Counted from the stretch's first letter, positions 7,909-16,671 are shown. The stretch: DNA of 64,000 bases from Arthrobacter sp. SLBN-83 (GCF_006715285.1 NZ_VFMX01000001.1:2480001-2544000); one strand, 5' to 3'. A program made the numbers and translations. Notes: a model not told the origin generated them from the letters alone.

Positions 7909-9591
7909 ATGGCCGGACGTCCGCACGCATTGATGGTGGTGCTGGCGTCCGCCCTCCTCGTCATCCTGGCTTCCTGCTCCCCGCCCAAACCCGACGTGAC
8001 GCTGGACCTGCTGCACGTGGACTGGCAGGACGTCCCGGGCGTCCGGACCGGCAGCGGCGGGCTGCAGGTGACCCCCACTGCCCGGCGGATCGTGGAGCAG
8101 AGCGGACAAGGGGGCCAGCCGAACCCTCCGCTCAACCTGGCCGGCACCCACCTGGTGGTCGGCGGGGACTTTTCACTCAGCGCCACCTTCGCGGATGTCA
8201 CAGCGGACGCATCCTGGGCCGTATACACCCGGCCGCCTGTCATTGCGGATGAGTTCCGCGTGGAGCCGGCCGGAGTGCGGCTTACGCTCCAGGGCAACGA
8301 GTTGAGGATCGCAGTCTTCGACGGCGCACAAAAGCAGGACGTGACCCAGCCGGTACCCGTCCATGACGAGCACGTGGCGGTGAAGGATGCGGCTGCTCCG
8401 CTCACGGTGCGCAGGTCCGGCGACACCCTGGCCGTCGCCAGCGGCAGTGACACGCTCTCTTCGCTGCCCTTGGGCAAGGTCTTCTCATCCGGGCAACTGT
8501 GGCTGGGGTTCTCCAGCGACTCCGGGGACTTTGAAATCACTTCCTTGAAGGCGGTAGCCCCGGGAAGCACCGGACTGCGCACGTCGGGGGCCGCGGCGGC
8601 AGGCGCGCAGCGGTCGGCTGACGGGCTGCAGGCCCTGGCCGCCAAGATCCGTCCCGACTTCCTGGTCGGCGCGGCCGTGGCCCTTGGACCCCTCACCGGC
8701 GACGAGGACTACGCGCGGGAGTTCGTGGGAAACTTCGGCGCCCTCACCCCCGAAAACGCCATGAAGCCGCAGTTCCTCTCCCCGCAGCAGGGCGTCTACA
8801 CCTTTGAAGAGGCCGATGCCATCCTGGCGATTGCCCAAAGCAAGGGCATGGCGGTGCATGGCCACACCATCGCCTTCACGGAGGCCATGCCGCGTTGGAT
8901 GCAGGAGCTGCCCACCGGCTCCGAGGCGGAACGGCAGGCCACTGGCGCCACACTGCTGGATTACGTCAGCACCGTGGTGGCGCACTTCAAGGGCAGGCTG
9001 GCGTCCCTTGACGTGGTGAACGAGCCGTTCGACGTCAACCAGGGGACCAGCATGCAGCAGAACCTCTGGTACCGGGCTTTCGGGCCCGGTTATCCCACAG
9101 TGGTCTCCAAGGCCGTGTACGCCGCCGATCCGGACGTCAAGCAGTACATCAACGAGAACGGCGCGGACGTCCCCGGGCCGCGCCAGGACGCCCTGCTCAA
9201 GCTCATACTCGATACCAACGCGCAGGGCGGCCACATCTATGGTGCAGGCCTCCAGGCGCACGTCTACGACCTCCGGACCGACGCCATTTCCGCTAACGAC
9301 CTCACCCAAACGCTCACAACCTTCGGGGACGCCGGGCTGCACGTCCGCATCTCCGAAAACGACGTCACGGATGATCAGGGGACGGAAGCCCAGGCGAAGC
9401 AGTACGCCACGGTCCTGGCCACGTGCCTGCGCTCGCGTACCTGTGTTTCCTACACCGCATGGGGTGTTGACGACCGATACGACTGGTGGATTGACGACGG
9501 CGGGAGCCTCCGGCAGGGCCACGACCACCTGTTCAACGACGGGAAGCCTACGCCCGCGTACGACGCCGTGAAGCGCGCCTTGGGTGGGTGA
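7909..9591 (+). CDS. GH10-family glycoside hydrolase lipoprotein
   Basis: A 560-residue protein. The N-terminus has a lipoprotein signal with lipobox LASC (Cys near residue 24). Residues about 30-210 form a LamG/concanavalin-like beta-rich domain. From about residue 240 the sequence is a GH10 barrel: LTPENAMKPQ, VHGHTIAFTEAMPRWM, the acid/base site DVVNEPF (Glu372), INENGAD, and the nucleophile strand HVRISENDV (Glu483), ending with a WGVDDRYDWW block. Both catalytic glutamates are present. GH10 enzymes are mostly endo-beta-1,4-xylanases, but no xylan-uptake gene is nearby; the enzyme closes an exopolysaccharide operon, so the substrate may be the operon's own polymer. The cap and nucleophile neighbourhoods differ from classical xylanases. 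Confidence 0.82.
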   Translation: MAGRPHALMVVLASALLVILASCSPPKPDVTLDLLHVDWQDVPGVRTGSGGLQVTPTARRIVEQSGQGGQPNPPLNLAGTHLVVGGDFSLSATFADVTADASWAVYTRPPVIADEFRVEPAGVRLTLQGNELRIAVFDGAQKQDVTQPVPVHDEHVAVKDAAAPLTVRRSGDTLAVASGSDTLSSLPLGKVFSSGQLWLGFSSDSGDFEITSLKAVAPGSTGLRTSGAAAAGAQRSADGLQALAAKIRPDFLVGAAVALGPLTGDEDYAREFVGNFGALTPENAMKPQFLSPQQGVYTFEEADAILAIAQSKGMAVHGHTIAFTEAMPRWMQELPTGSEAERQATGATLLDYVSTVVAHFKGRLASLDVVNEPFDVNQGTSMQQNLWYRAFGPGYPTVVSKAVYAADPDVKQYINENGADVPGPRQDALLKLILDTNAQGGHIYGAGLQAHVYDLRTDAISANDLTQTLTTFGDAGLHVRISENDVTDDQGTEAQAKQYATVLATCLRSRTCVSYTAWGVDDRYDWWIDDGGSLRQGHDHLFNDGKPTPAYDAVKRALGG

Positions 9592-10617
9592 TCAGGCGGC
9601 CTTGCGGAGCGCCCGGCGGGCCAGCGAGTTCCTGCGTGCCGCCTGCAGCATGTCCAGGGTCAGCAGCACCAGGGCCAGCCACACCACCCCGAACCCGATC
9701 CAGCGCTCGACGGTCATGGTCTCGCGGAACACGAGCAAGGCCACCAGGAACTGCAGGACGGGGGCGAAGTACTGGAGCAGCCCGATGGTGGTCATGGGCA
9801 GCCGGCGCGCGGATGCGCCGAAGAACAGCAGCGGCACGGCCGTGATCACGCCGGACGCCAGCAGCAGCCAGAAGTGCCCCGCACCTTGGGATGTCAAGGT
9901 GGAACCGCCGCCCAGGGCAAGGATCACCATGGCCACGGCAGCCAGCGGGGCGAGCACCATGGTCTCCACGCTGAGGCTGGTGATGGCATCCACTTTCGAG
10001 CCCACCCGGTTCTTCACGAAGCCGTACAGGCCAAAGCTGAAGGCCAGTGTCAGGGCGATCCAGGGCAGCTTCCCGTACGAGTAGGTGAGGACGCCCACCG
10101 CCAGGAAACCTACAGCCACTGCGGCCCACTGGAGCGGCCGCAGCCTTTCCTTCAGCACCAGCACGCCCAGCAGCACCGAGACCAGCGGGTTGATGAAGTA
10201 GCCCAGGGACGTTTCCACGGCCTGTCCCGTGGTCACGCCGTAGGTGTAGGTCAGCCAGTTGATGGCGATCAGGAACGCAGCCAGCGCCAGGGAGCCAAAG
10301 ACCTTCCGGTCCTTCAGGGCTGCGGCAAGCACCCGCCACGTCCTGGTGACAGTGATCAGGAGCGCGCAGAACAGCAGTGACCAGACCACGCGGTTGGCGA
10401 CGATTTCGACGGCGCCCGCCGGCATCAGGATGAAGAAGTACAGGGGGAGCAGCCCCCACAAAACGTAAGCGCCGATGCCGAACAGCATTCCCGCCGTCGT
10501 ATCCTTGCCCACGGGCCCGGGACCCAACGGTGCAGGGGCGCCTGCTGCGGATTTTGCCGCAGGGGGCGAGGCGGCCGGGGTGGCGACGGGCGTGGCTGGA
10601 GAGGTTCCTTCTGGCAT
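9592..10617 (-). CDS. rarD: RarD-type EamA/DMT family transporter
   Basis: A drug/metabolite transporter of about 341 residues with ten predicted helices. After a Pro/Ala-rich N-terminal tail it shows the RarD opening GIGAYVLWGLLPLYFFIL, then EIVANRVVWSLLFCALL and the paired EamA repeat later (FGASARRLPMTTIGLLQYFAP). RarD proteins are inner-membrane exporters; the substrate is not established. I chose the ATG at 10617 because the extra upstream residues (frame open to 10674) do not look like protein and include no SD. The gene abuts the GH10 gene tail to tail with no spacer. Confidence 0.85.
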   Translation of the reverse strand: MPEGTSPATPVATPAASPPAAKSAAGAPAPLGPGPVGKDTTAGMLFGIGAYVLWGLLPLYFFILMPAGAVEIVANRVVWSLLFCALLITVTRTWRVLAAALKDRKVFGSLALAAFLIAINWLTYTYGVTTGQAVETSLGYFINPLVSVLLGVLVLKERLRPLQWAAVAVGFLAVGVLTYSYGKLPWIALTLAFSFGLYGFVKNRVGSKVDAITSLSVETMVLAPLAAVAMVILALGGGSTLTSQGAGHFWLLLASGVITAVPLLFFGASARRLPMTTIGLLQYFAPVLQFLVALLVFRETMTVERWIGFGVVWLALVLLTLDMLQAARRNSLARRALRKAA

Positions 10618-10703
10618 GGGCACGCTCTCAATAACAGCATCCAGCCGGCGGGTATTCCAGCAGGCAGGCGGCAATCCGGAAAATAATCAGTAGGCTTGCT
10701 TTC

Positions 10704-10739
10704 ATGACACGTGCGCCTCTGCCGAAGCCCGCCCCATGA
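10704..10739 (+). CDS. Possible 11-codon leader ORF coupled to topoisomerase IB
   Basis: ATG at 10704 opens MTRAPLPKPAP and stops with a TGA that overlaps the next ATG as ATGA. The following gene has only a weak SD (GAAG), so translational coupling is plausible. No independent support. Confidence 0.25.
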   Translation: MTRAPLPKPAP

Positions 10740-11731
10740 GGCTCCGGCGCAGCAATGCCTCGGGCCGCGGCTACCGCAGGGTGGCCGCCGGCAAGGGCTT
10801 CAGTTACCGGGACCTCGATGGCTCCACGCTTCCAGCCGGTCCCGTCCGGGACCGGCTGGAAAGCATCGGCATCCCGCCGGCATGGACCGACGTCTGGATC
10901 GCCCCGTTCGAGAACGGCCACATCCAGGCCACCGGAGTGGACGGGGTAGGCCGCCGCCAGTACATCTACCATCCGGAGTGGCGCGAGCGGAAGGACCGGG
11001 TGAAGTTCGACCGCTCCCTCCAGTTGGCCGAATCGCTGCCCGCAGCCCGGCGGCGCGTCACCATGGACCTGCGCAGCGACGGCTTCACCCGCGAACGCGT
11101 CCTGGCCGCCGCCTTCCGGATGCTGGACAGCGGATCCCTCCGTGTGGGCTCTGAACGCTACACGAACGAGAACGGCAGCCGCGGCCTTGCCACCCTGCTG
11201 TGCGCCCACGTCCAGGTGCGCAAGGACCGGATCCTGCTGCGCTTCCCGGCCAAGAGCGGCAAGGACTGGGAATCGGAGATCCGGGATCCGGACCTCGCGG
11301 TCCTGCTGCGCCTGCTCAAGCGCCGCGGCCCCAACGCCCGGCTCCTGGCCTACAAGGAGGGCAGGACCTGGCGCCCGGTCACCAGCGCGGACATCAATGC
11401 CTACGTGAAGGAGCGCACCGGGTCCGACTTCACAGCCAAGGACTTCCGGACCCTGCGTGGAACGGTGGCAGCCGCGGAAAGCCTGGCCCGCACCGGTGTC
11501 CAGCGCACTGCCGCCAAGCGCAAGCGGGCCATCAGCCGGGCAATGTATGACGCTGCGGAGACGCTGGGCAACACCCCGTCCATCGCCCGGAAGAGCTACG
11601 TGGATCCCCGGGTGTTGGACCACTACCACGACGGCGAAACCATCGACCCGAAACGGCTGGACTCGGCGGAAGCCGAACTGCGCGCGCTGCTGTACCGCGA
11701 AGGCAAGGTTGTGCCCCTGGCGCCCAACTAG
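10736..11731 (+). CDS. DNA topoisomerase IB
   Basis: A 331-residue type IB topoisomerase of the poxvirus/bacterial class. It relaxes supercoils of both signs through a 3'-phosphotyrosyl intermediate without ATP. The N-terminal domain carries FSYRDLDG, PPAWTDVWIAP and the HIQATGVDGVGRRQYIYHP block near residue 60-80. The catalytic domain contains VRKDRILLRFPAKSGK, FTAKDFRTLRGT and NTPSIARKSYVDPRV, in which Tyr288 is the nucleophile. Length and motif order match the family. It stands alone between a transporter and a ferredoxin reductase, with an 11-codon ORF just upstream, and probably has its own promoter in the 10620-10700 gap. Confidence 0.93.
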   Translation: MRLRRSNASGRGYRRVAAGKGFSYRDLDGSTLPAGPVRDRLESIGIPPAWTDVWIAPFENGHIQATGVDGVGRRQYIYHPEWRERKDRVKFDRSLQLAESLPAARRRVTMDLRSDGFTRERVLAAAFRMLDSGSLRVGSERYTNENGSRGLATLLCAHVQVRKDRILLRFPAKSGKDWESEIRDPDLAVLLRLLKRRGPNARLLAYKEGRTWRPVTSADINAYVKERTGSDFTAKDFRTLRGTVAAAESLARTGVQRTAAKRKRAISRAMYDAAETLGNTPSIARKSYVDPRVLDHYHDGETIDPKRLDSAEAELRALLYREGKVVPLAPN

Positions 11732-11805
11732 AATGGGGGACTGTGCGCTGCACCATGCTGCGCACCCTCACGGATCATGAGCAGGACCAGTCAGAAGGGC
11801 TCCCG

Positions 11806-13236
11806 GTGTCCAACCACAGCGAAACCCCAGCCAACCGTCCCCTCCGCGTTGCCATCGTCGGCGCGGGACCGGCAGGAGTCTATGCTGCGGACATCCTCAC
11901 CAAGTCCAGCGGCGTGAAGGACGGCGATTTCCAGGTCAGCATCGACCTCTTTGAGGCCTACCCTGCCCCCTACGGCCTGATCAGGTACGGCGTGGCCCCT
12001 GACCACCCCCGCATCAAGGGCATCGTCAATGCCCTGCACAAGGTCCTTGACCGCGGGGACATCCGCTTCCTGGGCAACGTGACCTACGGCCGGGACCTCA
12101 CGCTGCACGATTTCCGCGCCTTCTACGACGCCGTCATCTTCTCCACGGGTGCCGTCAAGGACGCGGACCTGGACATCCCGGGCATCAACCTGCAGGGCTC
12201 CTTCGGCGGCGCCGACTTCGTCTCCTGGTATGACGGCCACCCGGACGTGCCGCGCGAGTGGCCGCTGGAGGCCAGGGATATCGCCGTCATCGGCAACGGG
12301 AACGTGGCCCTCGATGTTGCCCGCATGCTGGTCAAGCACCCGGAGGAACTGCTTACCACCGAGATCCCGGACAACGTCTACGCCGGGCTCAAGTCCTCGC
12401 CCGTCACCGACGTGCACGTCTTTGGCCGCCGCGGCCCCGCACAGGTCAAGTTCACGCCGCTGGAGCTGCGGGAGCTCAGCCACATGGACGACGTCGACAT
12501 CGTCCTGTACCCCGAGGACTTTGAATTCGACGAGGCCTCGGATGAGGCCATCCGCACCAACAACCAGGTGAAGACCATGGTGAACACCCTCACCAACTGG
12601 CTGGTGGAGGAGCACGCGGAGTCCGAAAACCCCTCCTCCCGCAGGCTGCACCTGCACTTCCTGCACAATCCCGTTGAAGTGCTCGACGACGGCACGGGCA
12701 AGGTGGGCGGCATCAAGTTCGAGCGCATGCAGCTGGACGGGACAGGCAACGCCAAGGGGACAGGCGAGTACGTCGAATACCCCGTCCAGGCCGTCTACCG
12801 GGCCATCGGCTACCACGGCTCGGCGCTGGACGAACTGGAATACGACGCCAAGCGCGGCGTCATCCCCAACGAGGGCGGCCGCGTCCTGGACGCCGAGGGC
12901 AACCCGGTCCCCGGTGTCTACACCACGGGCTGGATCAAGCGCGGTCCCGTGGGGCTGATTGGGCACACCAAGGGCGATGCCCTGGAGACCATCGGTTTCC
13001 TGCTGGAGGACCGGCTGAACCTGCCGGCAGCTAAGAACCCGGATCCGCAGGCCATCATCGATCTGCTCGAGGAACGCGGCATCGAGTACACCACCTGGGA
13101 AGGGTGGAACAAGCTCGATGCGCACGAGGCAGGCCTGGGCGCGGCCTGGACCGGCCCTGAAGAACTGGATCACGTGGTGCGTGAACGCATCAAGGTGGTG
13201 CCGCGCGAGGACATGATCCGCATCTCGCGCAGCTGA
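11806..13236 (+). CDS. fprA: Ferredoxin/adrenodoxin NADP+ reductase, FprA type
   Basis: A 476-residue FAD flavoprotein that passes electrons between NADPH and ferredoxin-type partners. It shows the FAD dinucleotide fold VAIVGAGPAGVYAADIL near the N-terminus, the EAYPAPYGLIRYGVAPDHP block typical of the adrenodoxin-reductase family, the NADPH fold IAVIGNGNVALDVARML (about residue 160), and the C-terminal GWIKRGPVGLIGHTKGDA signature. The GTG at 11806 is chosen because AGAAGG lies 7 nt upstream and the protein then begins MSNHSETP; upstream residues to 11743 are not family-like. Likely redox partner supply for P450s or reductive enzymes encoded elsewhere. Confidence 0.93.
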   Translation: MSNHSETPANRPLRVAIVGAGPAGVYAADILTKSSGVKDGDFQVSIDLFEAYPAPYGLIRYGVAPDHPRIKGIVNALHKVLDRGDIRFLGNVTYGRDLTLHDFRAFYDAVIFSTGAVKDADLDIPGINLQGSFGGADFVSWYDGHPDVPREWPLEARDIAVIGNGNVALDVARMLVKHPEELLTTEIPDNVYAGLKSSPVTDVHVFGRRGPAQVKFTPLELRELSHMDDVDIVLYPEDFEFDEASDEAIRTNNQVKTMVNTLTNWLVEEHAESENPSSRRLHLHFLHNPVEVLDDGTGKVGGIKFERMQLDGTGNAKGTGEYVEYPVQAVYRAIGYHGSALDELEYDAKRGVIPNEGGRVLDAEGNPVPGVYTTGWIKRGPVGLIGHTKGDALETIGFLLEDRLNLPAAKNPDPQAIIDLLEERGIEYTTWEGWNKLDAHEAGLGAAWTGPEELDHVVRERIKVVPREDMIRISRS

Positions 13237-13275
13237 CCCTATGCGGGGCGCCGTATTCGAGTTAATCTCGTTAAC

Positions 13276-13881
13276 ATGAATACGGCGGCGGCAAAGAGCC
13301 GGGCCTACGATTCGACGAAGCGGGCTTCCGCCGCCGCCCAAACCGGGCGCCGCATCCTGCAGGCCACTGAGGACCTCTTCATGGAGGGCCCGCTCGCCGA
13401 CGTCACGCTGGCCGCCGTTGCAGCGCGGGCCGGCGTGACGGTCCAGACCGTCATCCGCAGGTTCGGAGACCGGGCAAGCCTTATCGCGGCGTGTACCGCG
13501 GCCGCCACGGACCGGGTGGGCAGCGAGCGCAACGCTGTTCCTCCCGGCGACGTTCCGGCCGCCGTCGGCAATCTCCTGGAACACTACGAAACAACCGGCG
13601 CCCTGGCCCTGAAGCTGCTCGCGGAGGAACACTCCTCGCCTGAACTGGGCCGGATCACCGAAGGGGGCCGCCGCCTGCACCGCCAGTGGTGCGCCATGGT
13701 CTTCGCCCCGTTCCTGGAACCCCTGGAGGACAGCCCGGAGCACGACCGCCGGCTGGCCCAGTTCGTCGCGCTCTGCGACGTCTACACCTGGAAGCTGCTC
13801 CGCCTCGACGCAGGGCTCAGCCGGGACCAGGTGGCACATTCCCTGCTCGAAATGCTGGAACCCTTCACGCGGAGGTCCTGA
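13276..13881 (+). CDS. TetR-family transcriptional regulator
   Basis: A 201-residue one-component repressor. The N-terminal helix-turn-helix lies at about residues 25-70 (ATEDLFMEGPLADVTLAAVA, then RAGVTVQTVIRRFGDRASLI). The C-terminal ligand domain is divergent, as usual. GAGTTAAT CTCGTTAAC immediately precedes the ATG, so the mRNA may be almost leaderless or the start may sit under an operator. Its TGA overlaps the ATG of the next gene (TGATG), so it is co-transcribed with the glycosyltransferase and probably controls it in response to that enzyme's substrate. Confidence 0.87.
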   Translation: MNTAAAKSRAYDSTKRASAAAQTGRRILQATEDLFMEGPLADVTLAAVAARAGVTVQTVIRRFGDRASLIAACTAAATDRVGSERNAVPPGDVPAAVGNLLEHYETTGALALKLLAEEHSSPELGRITEGGRRLHRQWCAMVFAPFLEPLEDSPEHDRRLAQFVALCDVYTWKLLRLDAGLSRDQVAHSLLEMLEPFTRRS

Positions 13882-15155
13882 TGTCCACCATCCTTGCCTA
13901 CACCTCGCCCGCCATCGGCCACCTGTTCCCGATGGTCCCGCTGCTTCAGGAGCTGCAGGCCCGCGGGCACGAGGTCCATGTCCGCACTCTCCACCGGCAG
14001 GTTCCCGTGCTCATTGCGGAAGGACTCCAGGCCCGGCCGCTGGACGACAGGATCCTTGCGGTCGAGGCCGCGGACTACCGCGCCGGCAACGCGAAAGCGG
14101 CCCTGGCTTCCAGCGTGGAGACCTTCACTGCCCGGGCCCGCTTCGACGCCCCGGACCTCCAGGAAGCCATCGATGATGTGGATCCCGACCTGCTGCTCAT
14201 CGACATCAACGCGTGGGGAGCCCGCATCCAGGCGGAGGCATCGGGACTGCCCTGGGCCACGTTCAGCCCCTACACCCCGCCGCTGCAGTCGAAGGGCACG
14301 CCTCCGTTTGGTCCCGGACTCGCCCCCATGCCCGGGCCCCTGGGAAGGGCCCGGGACGCGCTGGCCCGGCGGCTGGTGATCGGCGCGGTCGAAAAGCTGA
14401 TGCTGCCGAACATCAACTCCCTGCGGGCTGAACTGTCCGGCGGCAAGCTTCCGCCCGTCAGCGGTGCCGACGAGATGTTCCGGACCTCACCGCTGATGCT
14501 CGTGGCCACGTCCGGACCGTTCGAATACCCGCACCCCGACTGGGGCCCAGGCGTGCGCATGATCGGCGCGCTCCCATGGGAGCCGCCGGTCAAGCCTCCA
14601 GCGTGGCTCCAGGGCGCGAAGGATCCACTGGTCCTGGTGACCACCTCGTCCGAATACCAGGCTGACGAGGCCATCGTCCGGGCCGCCCTGGCGGGACTGG
14701 CCGCAGAGCCCTTTACCGTCGTCGCCACCGTGCCGGCGGCGGAAACCGGTTCTGCCGGTGCCCACCGCGCATCCGGAACGGACGGCTTTGGCCCTGTTCC
14801 GGCCAACGCGAGGCTCGAGCATTTCGTCCCCCACGGCCCGGTCCTTGAGCAAGCCGCCGTTGCCGTCACGCACGGCGGGATGGGGGCCACGCAGAAGGCG
14901 CTGTCCAAGGGGGTTCCGGTGGTGGTGGTTCCGTTCGGCCGTGACCAGCACGAGGTGGCGGCCAGGGTGGAGGCCGCGGACGCCGGGGTGCGGCTGAACC
15001 GGAAGCATCTCAGCCCGGAGAAGCTGCGCGCCGCGGTCCGCCAGGCACTGGCCAAAGCGCCGGGCGCGCGGCGGGTTGCCCAGGGGTACGCTGCGGCCGG
15101 GGGAGCTTCGGCTGGAGCGGATGCCCTGGAGGAGCTGGTCCGGATACACCCATGA
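13881..15155 (+). CDS. UDP-glycosyltransferase, macrolide-glycosyltransferase-like (GT1)
   Basis: A 424-residue GT-B enzyme. The start is fixed by GGAGG at 13871 and by the TGATG overlap with the regulator. The N-terminus AYTSPAIGHLFPMVPLLQEL is the acceptor-domain opening of this family. The C-terminal donor site carries FVPHGPVLEQAAVAVTHGGM and GATQKALSKGVPVVVVPFGR followed by DQHEVAARV, the UDP-sugar signature (about residues 315-365). Such enzymes glycosylate small hydrophobic acceptors, for example macrolides, rifamycins or flavonoids. Pairing with a TetR gene suggests inducible detoxification of an exogenous compound, which is inference. Confidence 0.87.
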   Translation: MSTILAYTSPAIGHLFPMVPLLQELQARGHEVHVRTLHRQVPVLIAEGLQARPLDDRILAVEAADYRAGNAKAALASSVETFTARARFDAPDLQEAIDDVDPDLLLIDINAWGARIQAEASGLPWATFSPYTPPLQSKGTPPFGPGLAPMPGPLGRARDALARRLVIGAVEKLMLPNINSLRAELSGGKLPPVSGADEMFRTSPLMLVATSGPFEYPHPDWGPGVRMIGALPWEPPVKPPAWLQGAKDPLVLVTTSSEYQADEAIVRAALAGLAAEPFTVVATVPAAETGSAGAHRASGTDGFGPVPANARLEHFVPHGPVLEQAAVAVTHGGMGATQKALSKGVPVVVVPFGRDQHEVAARVEAADAGVRLNRKHLSPEKLRAAVRQALAKAPGARRVAQGYAAAGGASAGADALEELVRIHP

Positions 15156-15184
15156 CACTTTCACCCATGACACGGACTTTTTGT

Positions 15185-15227
15185 CCAGCTATGCTGGCTT
15201 GGCTACCCTCCAGCCCTGCATGGCTGG
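15185..15227 (+). promoter_or_regulatory. Two inverted repeats before the GAF-domain regulator
   Basis: CCAGC-TAT-GCTGG (15185-15197) and CCAGCC-N6-GGCTGG (15210-15227) share the same half-site and lie 25-67 bp upstream of the regulator's ATG. They may be autoregulatory operators. A CACCCATGACAC direct repeat (first copy at the end of the previous gene) precedes them. Confidence 0.4.
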
Positions 15228-15251
15228 ATAAAACCCTGGACCGGGAGTTCG

Positions 15252-16631
15252 ATGACGAACCTGCTCCATCCTGAATCCCGCCAGCGTGCCGCGCTGGCCG
15301 GACACGAGCGCCTGGACGCCCTCACTCCCGGAATTCCGGGCCTGGGCGATGCCACCCCTGAGATTCCGGGCCTCCGCAAACTCATCCGGGAGTCCTGGCA
15401 GCGGTCCGCGCGGTTCAGAGCCAATCCTGACAACGCCGCCGCACCGCTTGCCTTCGATTGGGACGAGCTGGAGGACTACCGCCGGCAGCACCCCCTGGCC
15501 GCCATCATGCCGGTGATCAACAAACTCCTGGTCCAGCCCAGCCACGACAGCGGCCTCCTGGTGGCTGTGGGCGATGAAGTGGGCAGGCTGCTGTGGGTGG
15601 ACGGCGACCCCACCCTCCAGCGCCGCGCCGAGGGCATGATGTTCGTTCCCGGCGCCGACTGGTCCGAGGCCAGCGTTGGCACCAGCGCCCCCGGCACCGC
15701 CCTTGCCTTGGGCCGGGGGATCCAGATCGCCGGGGCGGAGCACTACCAGCGCGCCGTTCATCCCTGGAGCTGCACCGCCGTTCCCTTCCATGATCCCGAC
15801 TCCGGTGCCATGCTCGGCGTCGTGGACATCACCGGCACGGACATTGCGGTGGCCCCGCATACGCTGTCGCTGGTGGAGGCCACGGTGGCCGCCGCCCAGG
15901 CACAGCTGCGGGTGGAGCGCCTGCAGCATGCCGCGGAGCTGGCAAGGAAACCCGTACGACGGCGGCCCGCCCCTTCCGGAGGTGGCCGAGCCCTGGGTGC
16001 CAGGGACGGCAGCCGGGCCAGGGAAGGCAGCCTCTACCGGAACAGCCTGCAACTGCTCGGCCGCGACCAGGCGCTGCTCAGCCTGGGCGGGCGGACGGTC
16101 TCCCTGTCCGCCCGGCACAGCGAGATCCTTGCCCTGCTCAGCACGCACCCGGACGGGCTCAGCGCCGAGGAGCTCGGATCGCTGCTGTACCCGGGGGAGG
16201 GTTCCACCATTACGCTCCGGGCCGAGATGGTCCGCCTCCGCAAGGTCATCCAGGAGCTGAGCCCGGACGCCGTTCCCGGCTCACGCCCGTACCGGCTCCC
16301 GTTGGACCTGGTGCCGGATACGGGCCAGGTGCTCAGCTGCCTGCAGCGTGGTGCGCACCGGATTGCCCTGGAGATCTACCGCGGCGAGGTGCTTCCGCGC
16401 TCCGAGGCGCCCGGCATCGTGGACCTGAGGAGCAGGGTTTCGTCCCTGCTCCGGGAAGCTGTCCTCACGGATGGCAGCGCCGAGTCCCTGCTCAAGTACG
16501 CCGCGCTGCCTGAGGCAAGGGACGACGTCGGCATCCGCCGCGCAGCGCTCCGCCTCCTGCCGCCGCGCTCACCCAAGCGCGCCGCCGTCGTCGCCGACCT
16601 GGAACGGCTGGAAGCCGAACTCCGCGCCTGA
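15252..16631 (+). CDS. GAF-domain regulator with SARP-like winged-helix C-terminus
   Basis: A 459-residue transcription factor. Residues about 25-230 match the N-terminal half of AcoR-type activators: LIRESWQRSARF, then a GAF domain with GMMFVPGADWSEASVGTSAP, HPWSCTAVPFHDPDSGAMLG and VVDITG. The AAA+ sigma-54 domain and Fis helix of AcoR are absent. Instead residues about 275-340 look like a winged helix (SLGGRTVSLSARHSEILALL; PDGLSAEELGSLLYPGE; LRAEMVRLRKVI), followed by an alpha-helical, BTAD-like tail. It is adjacent to an aldehyde dehydrogenase and DUF779 gene, which such regulators commonly control in response to alcohols or aldehydes. Activation of that pair is inference. Confidence 0.82.
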   Translation: MTNLLHPESRQRAALAGHERLDALTPGIPGLGDATPEIPGLRKLIRESWQRSARFRANPDNAAAPLAFDWDELEDYRRQHPLAAIMPVINKLLVQPSHDSGLLVAVGDEVGRLLWVDGDPTLQRRAEGMMFVPGADWSEASVGTSAPGTALALGRGIQIAGAEHYQRAVHPWSCTAVPFHDPDSGAMLGVVDITGTDIAVAPHTLSLVEATVAAAQAQLRVERLQHAAELARKPVRRRPAPSGGGRALGARDGSRAREGSLYRNSLQLLGRDQALLSLGGRTVSLSARHSEILALLSTHPDGLSAEELGSLLYPGEGSTITLRAEMVRLRKVIQELSPDAVPGSRPYRLPLDLVPDTGQVLSCLQRGAHRIALEIYRGEVLPRSEAPGIVDLRSRVSSLLREAVLTDGSAESLLKYAALPEARDDVGIRRAALRLLPPRSPKRAAVVADLERLEAELRA

Positions 16632-16671
16632 ACGCAGGCCTGCACCCTGCCTGTGGCGCAGGCCACACCTA

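Noticed and set aside
7909..9591. Xylan-utilisation cluster
   Set aside because: Only one GH10 gene is present, without xylosidase, ABC sugar uptake or a LacI-type regulator; context points to exopolysaccharide instead.
11791..13839. 682-codon minus-strand open frame opposite fprA
   Set aside because: It spans fprA and the TetR gene in antisense and is rich in low-complexity residues, so it is a shadow.
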